The notes beneath the pieces were generated by a model. It was given only the letters and a program-made list of their open reading frames with translations. It ran no database searches and was not told the DNA's origin. Positions 25,685-34,718 of a stretch of DNA of 64,000 bases are shown here, piece by piece; the stretch's first letter is position 1; every line of letters begins with the position of its first letter. The position numbers were made by a program, and so were the translations under genes. Source of the DNA: Gemmatimonadota bacterium (GTDB taxonomy: Bacteria; Gemmatimonadota; Gemmatimonadetes; Gemmatimonadales; Gemmatimonadaceae); NCBI GenBank assembly GCA_003134685.1, contig PLCA01000002.1, positions 62,001 to 126,000 of the forward strand. The letters run 5' to 3'.

Positions 25685-26467
25685 CTATTTGATCCAGTGC
25701 CCGATCCTGCTCCACCGAATGTCCGTGATGTATGGCATCGGACGGTCGCTGTCGTCGGCGTTGTAGGAGTAGTACACGAACAGTGGCTTCCCTCTCACGT
25801 TTTCCCTCGGGACGAAACCCCAGTAGCGGCTGTCCTTCGAGTTGTAGCGGCTGTCGCCCATCATGAAGAGTCTCTTCGGAGGAACAATGATGGGTCCCCA
25901 GTTGTCGAGCGCGGGCTGCGACGGCGCGGGGCCGAAGCGCGACGATTGGAGGCCAACTTTCTTCTGCCAGTCGAAGAGCGGACTCACAGCGGTACCCATC
26001 ACAGAATCCGGCGGGGCGATGCCGTATCCCTGCCGCTGCGGAATCCCGTTCACATAGAGCAGGCCCTTCCGCATGTAGAGCGTGTCGCCAGGTGTACCGA
26101 CGAGCCGCTTCACGAGTGTCGGCGTTGGGTCGTGTCCCACCAGTTCTTCGTCTGCCTGATACGGCGAGACGAATACCACTACGTCACCACGTTTCGGGTC
26201 CCGGTACGCCGGCAGACTCACGCGACTGAACGGCACGTGCGCTCCGTAGATCGCCTTGTTGACGAACAGCCAGTCTCCGACGAGGAGCGTCGGGATCATG
26301 CTGCCGGAAGGAATGCGGTACGCTTCGACGAGGAATGCCCGGAGCACGAGGAAGATCGCCAGTGCGCCGACGATCGACTTGACATTCTCCCAGATGTTGC
26401 GGAGTTGGGACTGCTGTGAAACGGGGCGCGCCTTTTGAGCGCGCCCCGCGTTAGACGTAGTTGCCAA
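25685..26467 (-). CDS. lepB: Signal peptidase I
   Basis: 260 residues from ATG 26467. One membrane helix (VGALAIFLVLRAFLVEAYRI) leads into the catalytic region: Ser in RIPSGSMIPTLLVGD, Lys in LVKRLVGTPGD, and the box MGDSRYNSKDSRYWG. This is the type I leader peptidase that cuts Sec and Tat signal peptides at the outer face of the inner membrane. The N-terminal 20 residues are polar and unusual only in length. It lies 5 bases after the SWIB gene, likely on one transcript. Confidence 0.96.
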   Translation of the reverse strand: MATTSNAGRAQKARPVSQQSQLRNIWENVKSIVGALAIFLVLRAFLVEAYRIPSGSMIPTLLVGDWLFVNKAIYGAHVPFSRVSLPAYRDPKRGDVVVFVSPYQADEELVGHDPTPTLVKRLVGTPGDTLYMRKGLLYVNGIPQRQGYGIAPPDSVMGTAVSPLFDWQKKVGLQSSRFGPAPSQPALDNWGPIIVPPKRLFMMGDSRYNSKDSRYWGFVPRENVRGKPLFVYYSYNADDSDRPMPYITDIRWSRIGHWIK

Positions 26468-26472
26468 GGAGC

Positions 26473-26859
26473 TTACGGATTCTTGAGGTGATTGTTGACG
26501 AGGCGGGTCATCTCGAACATCGAGACCTGGCTGCGGCCGAAGATCGGACGGAGGTTTTCGTCGGCGTTGATCATGCGGCGGTTCTTTGCATCCTGAAGAC
26601 CTTTCCGCTTGATGTACTGCCAGAGCTTCTTCGTCACTTCGGTGCGCGGCATCGGTGAGCTGCCCACTACATTCGCGAGATCGCTGCTCGGCCGCATCGG
26701 CTTCATGAACGCCGCGTTCGGAACGCGCTTCTTGCCCGAGGATTTCCGGCGGCTGCTCTTCCGAGCGCCTTTCTTTGCCGCCTTTCTAGATGACTTTCTG
26801 GCCGAAGATTTCCGGGACGAGGACTTCTTCCTTCCTTTGCTCTTCTTTTTCGCTGCCAT
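26473..26859 (-). CDS. SWIB/MDM2-domain protein with Lys/Ser/Arg-rich N-terminal tail
   Basis: 128 residues from ATG 26859. Residues 1-45 are almost all Lys, Ser, Arg and Ala, like a histone H1 tail. Residues 50-128 form a SWIB domain (LANVVGSSPMPRTEVTKKLW, YIKRKGLQDAKNRRMINADE, MFEMTRLVNNHL). SWIB domains belong to eukaryotic chromatin remodellers and to some bacterial phyla, where they are associated with nucleoid compaction or regulation. The protein likely binds DNA with the tail. GGAG ribosome site upstream (CAAGGAGACAAG). Confidence 0.9.
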   Translation of the reverse strand: MAAKKKSKGRKKSSSRKSSARKSSRKAAKKGARKSSRRKSSGKKRVPNAAFMKPMRPSSDLANVVGSSPMPRTEVTKKLWQYIKRKGLQDAKNRRMINADENLRPIFGRSQVSMFEMTRLVNNHLKNP

Positions 26860-27004
26860 CTTGTCTCCTTGTTTGGTGATCGGATGCGAGTTGGTACAAG
26901 AGAGTGAAACGCCGTCCGTCAGCGACGCAAACTATGGTCCCGCGAGGCGAAAGCAATAGGGAAAGCAAAGAGTTTCCCTATGAGAAATACGAAATCTCAG
27001 AGGG

Positions 27005-27036
27005 AAAAACGACATTTCGGGTCCCGATGAGTCGGG
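27005..27036 (-). terminator. Weak hairpin after the endonuclease IV gene
   Basis: CCCGA-TGAG-TCGGG at 27023-27036 lies just past the endonuclease IV stop. On the minus strand a run of five T (27009-27005) follows 13 bases later. The stem is short, so termination is only possible. Confidence 0.3.
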
Positions 27037-27044
27037 CGGGTACC

Positions 27045-27938
27045 TCATTTTCCAGCAAATTCCTCCAGGAGCTTCACCATTTTCAGGTCGTACGGGTCGG
27101 GCGAATCATCGTCTTCCGCTATCTCGTAATTCAGCTGTGGGGTCTCGAGAATGAGAGGGACATCACTGCTGCGGCGGTCATGCATGAGCCACTCGAACGG
27201 CTGCTTACCTATGTGTCCTTCCCCTATGAGAACGTGGCGATCCTTGTTCGATCCCAGCTCTCCCTCGCTATCGTTCAGATGGAAGAATGAGGGCGCCTCG
27301 CCGGCGGCTTCCTCGAATTCGTCCAGCACCGCGGTGAGCGCCTGCTTCGATGCGGTGATGTCGTAGCCCGAGGAAAAGAGGTGGCAAGTATCGAGTCCGT
27401 AGCCGGTTCTCGCCCGGAGAGACTCCGGAACGCCGGCCAGGATTTCTTTCACCTCCTGCGCCGTCTTTCCCATCGTCTTTCCAGCGCCCGCGGTGTTCTC
27501 CACGAGGAGACGGGTGTCCGACTCGATCGTCTTCAGTGCCACCGTGATCGCCTTGGCGATGCGCTTTGCCGAGTCCGCGCGATCGCCCGTTCCCGCTGAG
27601 CCGGGGTGAAAACACACGGCACCTACGCCGAGGGCGCTCGATCGCTCCAGCTCCTTGGTGAGGCCCGCGCTGGCCCTCGCCCACTTCTCGTCGTCCGGCG
27701 TCGCGACGCTCAGCACGTACGCCGCGTGCACGACGACATTCGCAGGCTTGATTCTGGTCTTCGCCAGTGCCGTCTTGAACCGGGCCACCCGCTCCGGCTT
27801 GATTGTCGACTTGTCGCCGTAGAACTTTGGGATGGCCGTGAAGAGCTGCATCGCGGTCATCCCCGCGTTCCCCGCTCGGAGAACCGCCATATGGATGCCG
27901 CCGTTTTCGATCGTGTGGGCGCCTATGTATCGAGTCAT
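27045..27938 (-). CDS. nfo: Endonuclease IV (deoxyribonuclease IV, AP endonuclease)
   Basis: 297 residues from ATG 27938. Family motifs: YIGAHTIENGGIHMAVLRA, VVHAAYVLSVATP, VENTAGAGKTMG, YGLDTCHLFSSGYD and FFHLNDSEGELGS, which hold the three zinc ligands. The enzyme cuts DNA at abasic sites in base-excision repair. The interior is somewhat diverged, for example ENTAG, but the ligand set reads complete. It is 185 bases from the SWIB gene and divergent from the regulatory-domain protein. Confidence 0.95.
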   Translation of the reverse strand: MTRYIGAHTIENGGIHMAVLRAGNAGMTAMQLFTAIPKFYGDKSTIKPERVARFKTALAKTRIKPANVVVHAAYVLSVATPDDEKWARASAGLTKELERSSALGVGAVCFHPGSAGTGDRADSAKRIAKAITVALKTIESDTRLLVENTAGAGKTMGKTAQEVKEILAGVPESLRARTGYGLDTCHLFSSGYDITASKQALTAVLDEFEEAAGEAPSFFHLNDSEGELGSNKDRHVLIGEGHIGKQPFEWLMHDRRSSDVPLILETPQLNYEIAEDDDSPDPYDLKMVKLLEEFAGK

Positions 27939-28052
27939 GCCGCTCGCCGTGCAAGTAGTCTACCGCGCGCTGCCCTGGAGGGGCGGGCAATCCCAAGTGT
28001 TGCACCAGCGCACGCCGACATTGATAATAGAGAAGTCTCCCTCGGCTGGCTG

Positions 28053-28814
28053 TTGCGAACTGTCATTTCTTTTTTAGCTGTCTGCCTGGCTTCGGCGGCG
28101 CTTCACGCGCAGACGGAAGCCCGTGCTGACATTCTCACCGGACGAATCACGGACCTGACCGGCAAGCCCGTCGCCGATGCACAGGTCGGTGCGACATCGC
28201 TCGGCTCGGGTCGCACGCGATCGTACACCACCGACGAAGAGGGACGTTACAAGATCTTCTTCCCCGAGACGGCGCCCAGGTACGTGCTCCAGGCGAAACG
28301 CATGGGATTTGCCCCCGTGCAGCGGACGATCACCCGCCACACGAAGGATCCCGAGCAGATGACCGTTGACCTTCAGCTGGGTGGGACGCCACTCGCGCTG
28401 TCGATGGTCGAGATAACGGGGAGCTCCGACGCGCCACCTCCGCGCGAGACCGAAAAGGCCACGGGAATCGACGCCACTGTTCCCAATCCGGTCGCCGAGA
28501 TTCTCGGCATGAAGGACACGCTGCACTTGAGCGCGGTTCAGATCCTCGGGCTCACCGACGTCGCCGATACGCTACAGGCGAAGAACGGGCGCATCTACAA
28601 AAACATTCGCTCGCTGCTCTCGAAGTCGCAGGAGGCGGGTGACGTCACGCAGATGGCGGGGAGCGTCGCGATGATGCTGGAAAAGGCATCGGGGAATACC
28701 GCGCGCGCCGTCGCTGCCGCGGAAAAGCTGCTGCGCGCCGAGCAATGGGCGATACTGCCTCAGGTCATACGCGATCGGCAGGAGAGCGGCGACAGCAGCG
28801 CGGCAAAGCAGTAA
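28053..28814 (+). CDS. Secreted carboxypeptidase-regulatory-domain protein
   Basis: 253 residues if TTG 28053 is the start, chosen because a signal peptide begins there (RTVISFLAVCLASAALHAQ). A carboxypeptidase regulatory-like beta-sandwich follows (TGRITDLTGKPVADAQVGAT, YTTDEEGRYKI). The C-terminal half (about 105-250) is helical, with LSKSQEAGDVTQMAGSVAMM, and ends in a charged tail. In this phylum the domain is mostly the N-terminal part of TonB-dependent receptors, but here no plug or barrel follows. Role unknown. Confidence 0.75.
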   Translation: MRTVISFLAVCLASAALHAQTEARADILTGRITDLTGKPVADAQVGATSLGSGRTRSYTTDEEGRYKIFFPETAPRYVLQAKRMGFAPVQRTITRHTKDPEQMTVDLQLGGTPLALSMVEITGSSDAPPPRETEKATGIDATVPNPVAEILGMKDTLHLSAVQILGLTDVADTLQAKNGRIYKNIRSLLSKSQEAGDVTQMAGSVAMMLEKASGNTARAVAAAEKLLRAEQWAILPQVIRDRQESGDSSAAKQ

Positions 28815-28836
28815 GCGCTAACGCCGGGCGCCACGC

Positions 28837-29607
28837 TCAGCGCCAGATTCCATCACGATACCCCACCCGCTCCGTACTGCCAGCTGAATCGTTGGGCGTC
28901 CTCCACCAGACTCTGATTTTGTTGTGGTCCAACGCGATCCAGGGCGCGATCGCTGGCACATCGTCGGGGGTCGCCTGCCCGCGCTGGTCGAAAATGTGCC
29001 CTGTCATGCGCGAGAGCACGATCCCGATCCTGGGCGTTGTAGAATTTGGATCCTCGAAAACGACGACCACGCTGTCGCCATGCGCGGCTACGCCTGCAAT
29101 CGAAGGTGAATTGCCGTAAACGACTGGAACCGGCGAGTGAAACATTCCGCCCTTGTCCATCGAGTGCGCGAAGAAGACGCCGGCTCCATCGCTTGCCTCG
29201 ATGAAGTAGACGAGATGCACGTACCCGCTCACCGGATCATAGAAAATTCCTGGAGCTGGACGAGCGCAGCCACGACGGCCGCGGTCCCGCGACTCGACTT
29301 CCACCGGGGGCTGCCAGGTCCCGCCCTCATCTCCGGAGCGCTGCATCGACAGCACGACGTCGCTATCACTCCGTGACGACCACCAGGTGCGAAACAATTC
29401 CTTGGCGTCCCCGGCAGTGCGAATCGAGCGAATGCATGGGGCATTCGCCCCGGCGATCGTCGGCAGATTGGCGCTCGTCACCGCGCTCCGTGAATCGGGA
29501 TCGCCGAGCTGGGACTGCCGGTATGAAACGTCGCCCCACTCTACCGGCTCGTTGACGCAGCCGGCGAGAAGGAGCGCCAGCGAGTATCTCAGAGCGCGAT
29601 TTCCCAT
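28837..29607 (-). CDS. Lipoprotein with BNR/sialidase-like beta-propeller
   Basis: 256 residues from ATG 29607. The lipobox LALLLAGC ends the signal sequence. The body has repeated strands with DEGGTWQPPVEV, MDKGGMFHSPVPVVYG and DSVVVVFEDPNSTT, as in sialidase/BNR propellers that bind sugars or act as glycosidases. No catalytic set is evident. Likely anchored in the outer membrane. Convergent with the regulatory-domain protein and divergent from P5C dehydrogenase. Confidence 0.75.
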   Translation of the reverse strand: MGNRALRYSLALLLAGCVNEPVEWGDVSYRQSQLGDPDSRSAVTSANLPTIAGANAPCIRSIRTAGDAKELFRTWWSSRSDSDVVLSMQRSGDEGGTWQPPVEVESRDRGRRGCARPAPGIFYDPVSGYVHLVYFIEASDGAGVFFAHSMDKGGMFHSPVPVVYGNSPSIAGVAAHGDSVVVVFEDPNSTTPRIGIVLSRMTGHIFDQRGQATPDDVPAIAPWIALDHNKIRVWWRTPNDSAGSTERVGYRDGIWR

Positions 29608-29736
29608 CCGCGCACTTTAGCTCCTGGCGACGAGGGAGAGAAGCCCGGCACGCGCGCGCTCTTGCCGAAGGGGTTCGTTTTGAGTCGACGGACCGTATCT
29701 TTCGAGAGTACTTCCGCACGTCATCTCGAGGAAATC

Positions 29737-31491
29737 ATGTCCGCCTCTGCAGTCAAACCCGGCCGTTCCGGCTCCTCCGGCGCCAGCCCGCGCAAAGCCA
29801 AATCAACCAACGGCGAGCCCGGCGTTCAGAGCGCAGCTCTCGAGACTCCCCCGCGAGCTCTGGCCGGATTCAATGGCAACCGCCGCGTCCCGCCCCCGGT
29901 GAATGAGCTGGTCAAGAGCTACGCGCCTGGAACACCGGAGAGAGCAGCGCTCAAGGATCGTCTGCGCTCGATGTCCAGCGAGCGGATAGACATTCCCAAC
30001 ATCATCGGCGGCAAGGAGGTTCACACCGGTGAGCTGGCCGAGTCGGTGATGCCCCACAATCATCGCCACGTACTGGCCCGTTGGCACCGCGCCAGCGCGG
30101 CGAGCATCGATCAGGCTATCACCGCGGCGAAGGAAGCGGCGAAAGACTGGGCGAACTGGGCGTGGGAAGATCGCGCCGCCGTGTTCCTCAAGGCGGCCGA
30201 GCTGCTGGCGACGACGTGGAGACCTACGGTCAACGCCGCGACGATGCTCGGCCAATCGAAGACCGCGTACCAGGCGGAGATCGATTCGGCGGTCGAGCTG
30301 ATCGATTTCTGGAGATTCAATCCACACTACGCGCAGAGCCTCTACGACGAGCAGCCGCTCAGCGACCGCACGATGTGGAACCAGCTCGATTACCGGCCGC
30401 TCGAAGGATTCGTGTACGCGGTGACGCCGTTCAACTTCACGTCGATCGCGGGAAATCTTCCGACGGCGCCGGCGCTGATGGGGAACACCGTTATCTGGAA
30501 GCCGGCGTCGAGCGCGATATTGAGCGCCCACTACATCATGAAGCTGCTCGAGGAGGCGGGACTTCCGCCGGGCGTGATCAACTTCGTGCCAGGTGATGCT
30601 GCTCTCATCTCCGACCGCCTTCTCTCGAACCGTGATCTCGCCGGCGTGCATTTCACGGGCAGCACCGCCGTCTTCAACAACATGTGGAAGACTATCGGCG
30701 CCAGCATGTCGCGCTACAAGTCGTATCCGCGCATCGTCGGGGAGACGGGCGGCAAGGATTTCATCGTCGCGCATGCGTCGGCGGATCCGGTGGCTCTTTC
30801 GGTCGCGATCGCGCGCGGAGGGTTCGAATACCAGGGACAGAAGTGCTCCGCCGCGAGCAGGGTGTACATCCCCGAATCGATCTGGCCCGAAGTGCGCGAC
30901 CGCACCGTCGCGATCATGAAAGAGCTTCGCATGGGCGACATTACTGATTTCCGCAACTTCATGGGTGCTGTGATCGACAAGAAGGCGTTCACGAAGATTG
31001 GCGAATACCTCGAGCATGGCCGCAAGAACGCGAAGATCATCGCCGGAGGCGTCGCGCGTGGAGAGGAAGGCTACTTCATCGAGCCGACGTTGATCGAGAC
31101 AAAGGATCCCGCGTATCGCCTGCTGTGCGAGGAGATCTTCGGGCCGGTGGTTACGGCGCACGTCTATCCCGACGACAAGTGGACCGAGACGCTCAGGATC
31201 GTGGACGAGACTTCGCCCTATGCGCTCACCGGCGCGGTATTCAGCAGGGAGCGTCAGGCGATCCGCGAGGCCGCGCTCGTGCTTCGCAATGCCGCCGGCA
31301 ATTTCTACATCAACGACAAGCCGACGGGCGCGGTCGTGGGACAGCAGCCATTCGGGGGCGCGCGCGGATCGGGTACCAACGACAAGGCCGGGTCGAAGCT
31401 CAATCTCGTGCGCTGGGTCAGTGCGCGCACGATCAAGGAGACCTTCTCGCCGCCAACCGACTATCGGTACCCGTTCATGGCGGAGGAGTAG
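29737..31491 (+). CDS. pruA: L-glutamate gamma-semialdehyde (P5C) dehydrogenase
   Basis: 584 residues from ATG 29737, chosen for the GAGGAAATC ribosome site. The first 45 residues are a disordered Ser/Gly/Lys-rich extension; the enzyme begins near VPPPVNELVKSYAPG. Catalytic Cys in FEYQGQKCSAASRVYIP, NAD-binding VIWKPASSAILSA, GETGGKDFIVAHA and EEIFGPVV match the P5CDH family. It converts P5C to glutamate in proline breakdown. No proline dehydrogenase adjoins it. Family enzymes are usually about 540 residues, so the extension is the only oddity. Confidence 0.95.
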   Translation: MSASAVKPGRSGSSGASPRKAKSTNGEPGVQSAALETPPRALAGFNGNRRVPPPVNELVKSYAPGTPERAALKDRLRSMSSERIDIPNIIGGKEVHTGELAESVMPHNHRHVLARWHRASAASIDQAITAAKEAAKDWANWAWEDRAAVFLKAAELLATTWRPTVNAATMLGQSKTAYQAEIDSAVELIDFWRFNPHYAQSLYDEQPLSDRTMWNQLDYRPLEGFVYAVTPFNFTSIAGNLPTAPALMGNTVIWKPASSAILSAHYIMKLLEEAGLPPGVINFVPGDAALISDRLLSNRDLAGVHFTGSTAVFNNMWKTIGASMSRYKSYPRIVGETGGKDFIVAHASADPVALSVAIARGGFEYQGQKCSAASRVYIPESIWPEVRDRTVAIMKELRMGDITDFRNFMGAVIDKKAFTKIGEYLEHGRKNAKIIAGGVARGEEGYFIEPTLIETKDPAYRLLCEEIFGPVVTAHVYPDDKWTETLRIVDETSPYALTGAVFSRERQAIREAALVLRNAAGNFYINDKPTGAVVGQQPFGGARGSGTNDKAGSKLNLVRWVSARTIKETFSPPTDYRYPFMAEE

Positions 31492-31518
31492 AGACCGCAG
31501 GGCGGCTTCGTCCGATTG

Positions 31519-32175
31519 CTACCAGGGCAGAAGGTATCGCCCGAAGTCTCCATGAATGGTGATCGCCGGAACGAAGAGAATGTTTCCCTTGCGAATTCGA
31601 AGCGCGGAATGGTCGTAGAAAACGCCTAGCTCGGGGGAGATGCCAGCTTTGAGCGAGCCAATCCTGGCGCCAAAGAATCCACCGAGCGTTGGCGAATCGT
31701 GAACCGCGCCCTTGTTGATGGGAATCACCTGCATCGCGCGAAGCCCGCCATATGGTGTAAAGCGGTCGTTGTCTGCGGCTGAACTGATCAGAGTGGCTTC
31801 CAGATGCAGATGATCGCCCCAGTTCACCAGCCCACCGCCGACCATGATCGCGGTCGCAGCGCCGGGGGCTTGGGAAACACCGTTCAGCCGTCGCTTGTAG
31901 TTGGCTACGATCCCGCTGAAAGACGGGGACCGGACACCAATGTCCGAACGGTCATCCAATCCGAATCGGACTTCCGGATCGACTCCATAGCGCGGGAATG
32001 AACGCTTGTCGACGGAATCGTCCACTGAATTCGGGACGACATACATGGACATGCTGTGAACGGTCGTTCCGACTGGAACCGGCTGCGCGGTGCTTCCCAC
32101 GGTTAGCGGTATGCAGCCGCCGGTGTAGACCATCGACAGCGCGGCCCCAGCACGAAATACGAATTTCAATGTCAT
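31519..32175 (-). CDS. Lipoprotein of unknown function
   Basis: 218 residues from ATG 32175; an upstream in-frame ATG gives 229. The lipobox is VYTGGC. The mature protein has beta-rich stretches (TSMSMYVVPNSVDDS-like start, ATAIMVGGGLVNWGDHLHLE, LKAGISPELGVFYDHSAL). It looks like a small outer-membrane-linked beta protein with no family I recognise. A palindrome TACGTCA-N2-TGACGTA lies 61 bases upstream. Confidence 0.65.
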   Translation of the reverse strand: MTLKFVFRAGAALSMVYTGGCIPLTVGSTAQPVPVGTTVHSMSMYVVPNSVDDSVDKRSFPRYGVDPEVRFGLDDRSDIGVRSPSFSGIVANYKRRLNGVSQAPGAATAIMVGGGLVNWGDHLHLEATLISSAADNDRFTPYGGLRAMQVIPINKGAVHDSPTLGGFFGARIGSLKAGISPELGVFYDHSALRIRKGNILFVPAITIHGDFGRYLLPW

Positions 32176-32235
32176 GAACGATCCCAGGTTAGAGGTAACG
32201 GAATGCAACCTAGGATCGCCGGTTCAAGCGGTCTT

Positions 32236-32251
32236 TACGTCAGATGACGTA
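32236..32251. promoter_or_regulatory. Perfect palindrome, candidate operator
   Basis: TACGTCAGATGACGTA: 7-base arms with a 2-base spacer, 61 bases upstream of the lipoprotein ATG on the minus strand. A similar half-matching site lies upstream of the gene at 39488. A Crp/Fnr-type regulator is encoded at 39599-40300, but its site is not known. Confidence 0.45.
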
Positions 32252-32364
32252 GTAGGGTCGCCTGCGCGTCGAAAAGTACGAGCGAATGAGCCCATCGCAG
32301 CGAGCGTTACGGCCGAAGAGGATACCGCGATTCGACCCAAACCGAGATGCTTCAGAAACGCGAG

Positions 32365-34716
32365 CTAGAACCGCGCCTCGACGTAAAGATTGGCGCGCAC
32401 GGATTTCTCCGGATAAATCCCCTTGGCGAGATCGATGCGAATCAATCCATCCATGAAAGAGGCGCCGACGCCTGCTCCACTAAGCGGACGGCCCGGATGC
32501 GAGAAGTTCGTGCGATCGCCCGCCCAGCCGAGATCTCCGAACACGATCTTGCGGAATCCCACCGATCGCGTGCCGAGTTCCAGGCTGGACATCCAGAACG
32601 AATCTCCGATCTCCGCACCCGCTCTCTGGCCGCGCACGGTCTGAACGCCACCGAGGAAAAACTGCTTCTGGATCGGGACATGGCCGCCCGACGTGCCGCC
32701 GCCGAGCGTGAGCGATCCATCGAGCGCACTGCCGAGGCCGTGCGAGAGAGTAGTCTGCAACGACCCGCGCGAATAGTCGAAGGTGCCCGTCCCTCCCTCG
32801 ACCTTGATGTCGGTCAGAGCGCGGAACCCGTGCGGATCGAGGCCGTACGACGAGTGGTGCCCGACCGCCAATCCGACGATCTTGCCATTCACGGCGTTGA
32901 TGTTCGTGAGACCGCCCTTCACCCCGCTCGGATGCGCGATCGAGAATTCCGTGTGCACCGTCGCATCGAACTGCTGCTCGGCGAACAAGCGCCAGTTGTT
33001 GATCAAGCCATAGTCCTTCTCGCCCTTCAGCTCCGCGCCCCACGTCCGGTAATAGAACCCTTCGTCACGCCCGAAGAAGAGCGCCGACACCGAGCTGCTG
33101 AAGCCGAGCGGATCACCCCAGTCGTTCGAAGCGACGAGACGGCGATAGACACCGACTCCGATCTTCCGCCGGCCATCGGTCCGATCGAGGGACAGCTCTC
33201 CATTGGGCGAGAGATCGGCGACGCCAAGCCGGAAGAGCGCGTGCGTCGAGTACCCTCCACCAAGCACCTGTTCGACCGCCAGAGCGCTCGACAATCCTTC
33301 GACGCGATTGAAGCGCGTGAACGGAAGTCCCCACGAGACCGTCGGCTTCTGCGGACTGAACCCGGGCTGGGCGCCGAGTGTCAGCGCCTCGGACACAAGT
33401 GCGTCACGCTCGGCCGTTCCGAAAACTTGCTCGCCATCGTCGTAAATCGATTTTGGGAGCTCGCTCGAGTGAGCCAGCGCCACGGTATCGCACGGAACTC
33501 TGACCAGAATCTGCAGGTCCTCGTCCCGGTTGTGGTGGGTGCGGATGCGCTCGGTTCCCTGCTTGCACTCGTTGCGCCGAAGCTCTCTGCGTGCCGCGCG
33601 AGAGACTGAATCGCTGGCTGTGTCCGTCACTGCAATGGTGATAGCGGGCATCGGTTCGGTTCCATTCACACTCTCGTAGGAGTAGCGCTGCTCGAGCTTG
33701 AACGGAATGTGCATGAAGCTCACCTGAGCCTCGCCCTCGATCGTCTGCGAGCGCGGTAGCCAGAATCGCCCCTCGTGCAGGCCGTACTCGACTGTGATGG
33801 CGCTTACGTTGGCCCGCATCGGCGTGATCATCGGCTTCACCCAGCGGGGGATGTCGTCGTCGGGGTCGTGCTCCGCTTCGTTCGCTTCCTTGGCGACGGC
33901 CATGATGTCCATCTCCTGCGCCATGCGATAAACCGCGCGCACGAGGTGGCCTGAGGCCGCGTCGAACCAGAGCGAGCCGACCGCGACATTCCACTTCGGC
34001 TGCCGCGGGCGAATGCGGAGCTCGCGCAGCTGGATGCGCTGTCCCCCTGGAAGCTGGAACTCGACGGAATCTCCCGACTGGTACGTGTAGTATGCCTCGG
34101 CACCGGCGGCGAGTGGATGAATTACCTCGTTCTCGTTGACGTCGGCTTTAGCCATGTCCGAGCCGATCCAGAGGGTTTCCCGCCCGGGAGCGTAGGGAAT
34201 GTCACCGTCATTGCCAAGGTTGATGTCTCCCGTTCCGACGCCTTCGATCATTGGAAGAACACTGCGGCGCCCTTTGACGTCGACGACCGCGCCCTTGCCG
34301 CGCTGCCACATCACGTGCGACGCTTGCTCGCTCCGGATCAACAGGCGGTCTCGTCCGATGCGCTTGAATCCCATTCCGACCGACATTCGCTCGTAGGAGT
34401 TTGCATCGTAGGCTGTGAGCGACGAGTCCTGGCTGAGTCTCGCTTCGCGCGCACGAAGCAGAAGCGCTCTGGCGCCCGGATCTTTGAACGCGCTTGCCAG
34501 CACCGCCGGTGTGACGGGCAACTGCTTTGCAATCCGGATTTCTTTTCTGACCGAGTCCCTGGCCCTGCCCCGGGCGCGCAACGAATCGCGCACCTGGTCT
34601 CTCCTGATAGCGATTGAATCTCTCTTCGTCTGCGCCACGCTGTCCTGCTTGTCCCTGCCTACCTGAAGCGTGGCGTGGGACTGCGCGAATACGACGACGG
34701 CGAGGAGCGCTAGCAT
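32365..34716 (-). CDS. Outer-membrane protein of the Omp85/BamA-like surface-antigen type
   Basis: 783 residues from ATG 34716. A signal peptide (LALLAVVVFAQSHA) leads to an Arg/Asp-rich stretch and then a beta-domain with GVADLSPNGELSLDRTDG. The C-terminal barrel has FFLGGVQTVRGQRAG and GWAGDRTNFSHPG, reminiscent of the BamA/TamA barrel RGY loop, and ends in Phe. The N-terminal part has a DUF5686-like layout. Likely an outer-membrane translocation or assembly factor; a porin is possible. It follows the small beta-barrel gene by 2 bases. Confidence 0.82.
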   Translation of the reverse strand: MLALLAVVVFAQSHATLQVGRDKQDSVAQTKRDSIAIRRDQVRDSLRARGRARDSVRKEIRIAKQLPVTPAVLASAFKDPGARALLLRAREARLSQDSSLTAYDANSYERMSVGMGFKRIGRDRLLIRSEQASHVMWQRGKGAVVDVKGRRSVLPMIEGVGTGDINLGNDGDIPYAPGRETLWIGSDMAKADVNENEVIHPLAAGAEAYYTYQSGDSVEFQLPGGQRIQLRELRIRPRQPKWNVAVGSLWFDAASGHLVRAVYRMAQEMDIMAVAKEANEAEHDPDDDIPRWVKPMITPMRANVSAITVEYGLHEGRFWLPRSQTIEGEAQVSFMHIPFKLEQRYSYESVNGTEPMPAITIAVTDTASDSVSRAARRELRRNECKQGTERIRTHHNRDEDLQILVRVPCDTVALAHSSELPKSIYDDGEQVFGTAERDALVSEALTLGAQPGFSPQKPTVSWGLPFTRFNRVEGLSSALAVEQVLGGGYSTHALFRLGVADLSPNGELSLDRTDGRRKIGVGVYRRLVASNDWGDPLGFSSSVSALFFGRDEGFYYRTWGAELKGEKDYGLINNWRLFAEQQFDATVHTEFSIAHPSGVKGGLTNINAVNGKIVGLAVGHHSSYGLDPHGFRALTDIKVEGGTGTFDYSRGSLQTTLSHGLGSALDGSLTLGGGTSGGHVPIQKQFFLGGVQTVRGQRAGAEIGDSFWMSSLELGTRSVGFRKIVFGDLGWAGDRTNFSHPGRPLSGAGVGASFMDGLIRIDLAKGIYPEKSVRANLYVEARF

Positions 34717-34718
34717 TG

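Noticed and set aside
24982-25692. 236-codon plus-strand frame over the unknown membrane protein
   Set aside because: Charged, His/Arg-rich shadow; the minus frame has regular membrane helices.
28837-29607. Active sialidase
   Set aside because: The BNR-like blades are visible, but I cannot identify the catalytic Arg triad or Tyr/Glu pair, so only a propeller lipoprotein is claimed.
29803-31161. 452-codon minus-strand frame opposite P5C dehydrogenase
   Set aside because: Arg-rich mirror of a conserved enzyme; no motif or start signal.
32347-33609. 420-codon plus-strand frame opposite the Omp85-like gene
   Set aside because: Shadow composition rich in Arg and Glu; the minus-strand frame has signal peptide and barrel features.
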